A stretch of DNA of 64,000 bases, taken from assembly GCA_014377845.1 (NCBI GenBank), contig JACMOV010000039.1, positions 1 to 64,000 on the forward strand. The letters run 5' to 3'. This DNA is from Herminiimonas sp. (lineage in GTDB: Bacteria > Pseudomonadota > Gammaproteobacteria > Burkholderiales > Burkholderiaceae_D). The stretch's first letter is position 1. Each line of letters starts with the position of its first letter. The position numbers were made by a program, and so were the translations under genes. The notes beneath the pieces are model-generated. The model ran no database searches. It had not been told where the DNA came from and saw only the letters and a program-made list of their open reading frames with translations. Shown piece by piece: positions 63,982-64,000 of the stretch.

Positions 63982-64000
63982 GTTCCGGTGGACAACCCGG

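Noticed and set aside
63795..63995. 66-codon minus-strand frame at the right edge
   Set aside because: It crosses a clear terminator hairpin and has no recognisable content.

Overview
This window looks like chromosomal DNA of a GC-rich betaproteobacterium of the order Burkholderiales, probably of the Oxalobacteraceae type. The indications are the order rpsP-rimM-trmD-rplS followed by a CoA-pyrophosphatase NUDIX gene and a CobD/CbiB-like gene, the phaA-phaB pair, a DUF3579 gene, etfBA followed by an acyl-CoA dehydrogenase, and a separate glnS. The family-level placement is an inference from gene content and order.

Bases 1 to about 8373 are accessory DNA: the right end of an integrative element inserted in a tRNA-Thr(CGU) gene. 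A tyrosine integrase lies next to a 45-base 3' fragment of that tRNA (8329-8373), which is followed by the tRNA's native terminator. Inward from the integrase, on the minus strand, come an unknown gene, an AlpA/excisionase-like HTH protein, an unknown gene, a primase-helicase (AEP-like fold plus a DUF5906-type ATPase), a repeat-rich 335-bp gap resembling an iteron origin, and two unknown genes. An alpha/beta hydrolase and a truncated DUF4242 gene at the left edge are probably cargo, because no intact tRNA-Thr is seen before them. No capsid, tail or conjugation genes are visible.

From 8.6 to 23.5 kb: phaA-phaB (acetoacetyl-CoA formation and reduction for polyhydroxybutyrate); a bufABC operon (secreted Cys peptide, MNIO/DUF692 modifying enzyme, DUF2063 partner), which is a bufferin-type RiPP system; then minus-strand genes for an unknown protein, a CoA-transferase, a YpfJ-like zinc peptidase, an S4 RNA-binding protein, an S9 peptidase, exonuclease I, an HDOD protein with a small overlapping partner, a GIY-YIG-like protein and GlnRS.

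From 23.7 to 43.6 kb: a chemotaxis receptor, a secreted vanadium-haloperoxidase-like protein, UgpQ-like phosphodiesterase, AlaRS, TusA-like protein, the EtfBA/acyl-CoA dehydrogenase cluster, a DUF4864 protein, a TM2 protein, the ribosomal/tRNA-modification operon, CoA pyrophosphatase, CobD/CbiB-like protein, DUF3579 protein, fumarase C and a histidine phosphatase.

From 43.6 to 64 kb the content is envelope, stress and metal related: GlsB-like protein, a NarL-type sensor kinase without an adjacent regulator, several small repetitive or glycine-zipper proteins, a PHB-depolymerase-like esterase, a DUF938 methyltransferase, a GT4 glycosyltransferase, a ferritin-like protein and an AI-2E-type transporter. 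A zinc cluster follows (small Cys protein, outer-membrane beta-barrel, ZnuA with a TTG start, ZnuB, and a downstream CDF exporter) with no ATPase gene. The window ends with a PaoABC-like periplasmic-type aldehyde oxidoreductase lacking a visible Tat signal, and a secreted alpha/beta hydrolase.
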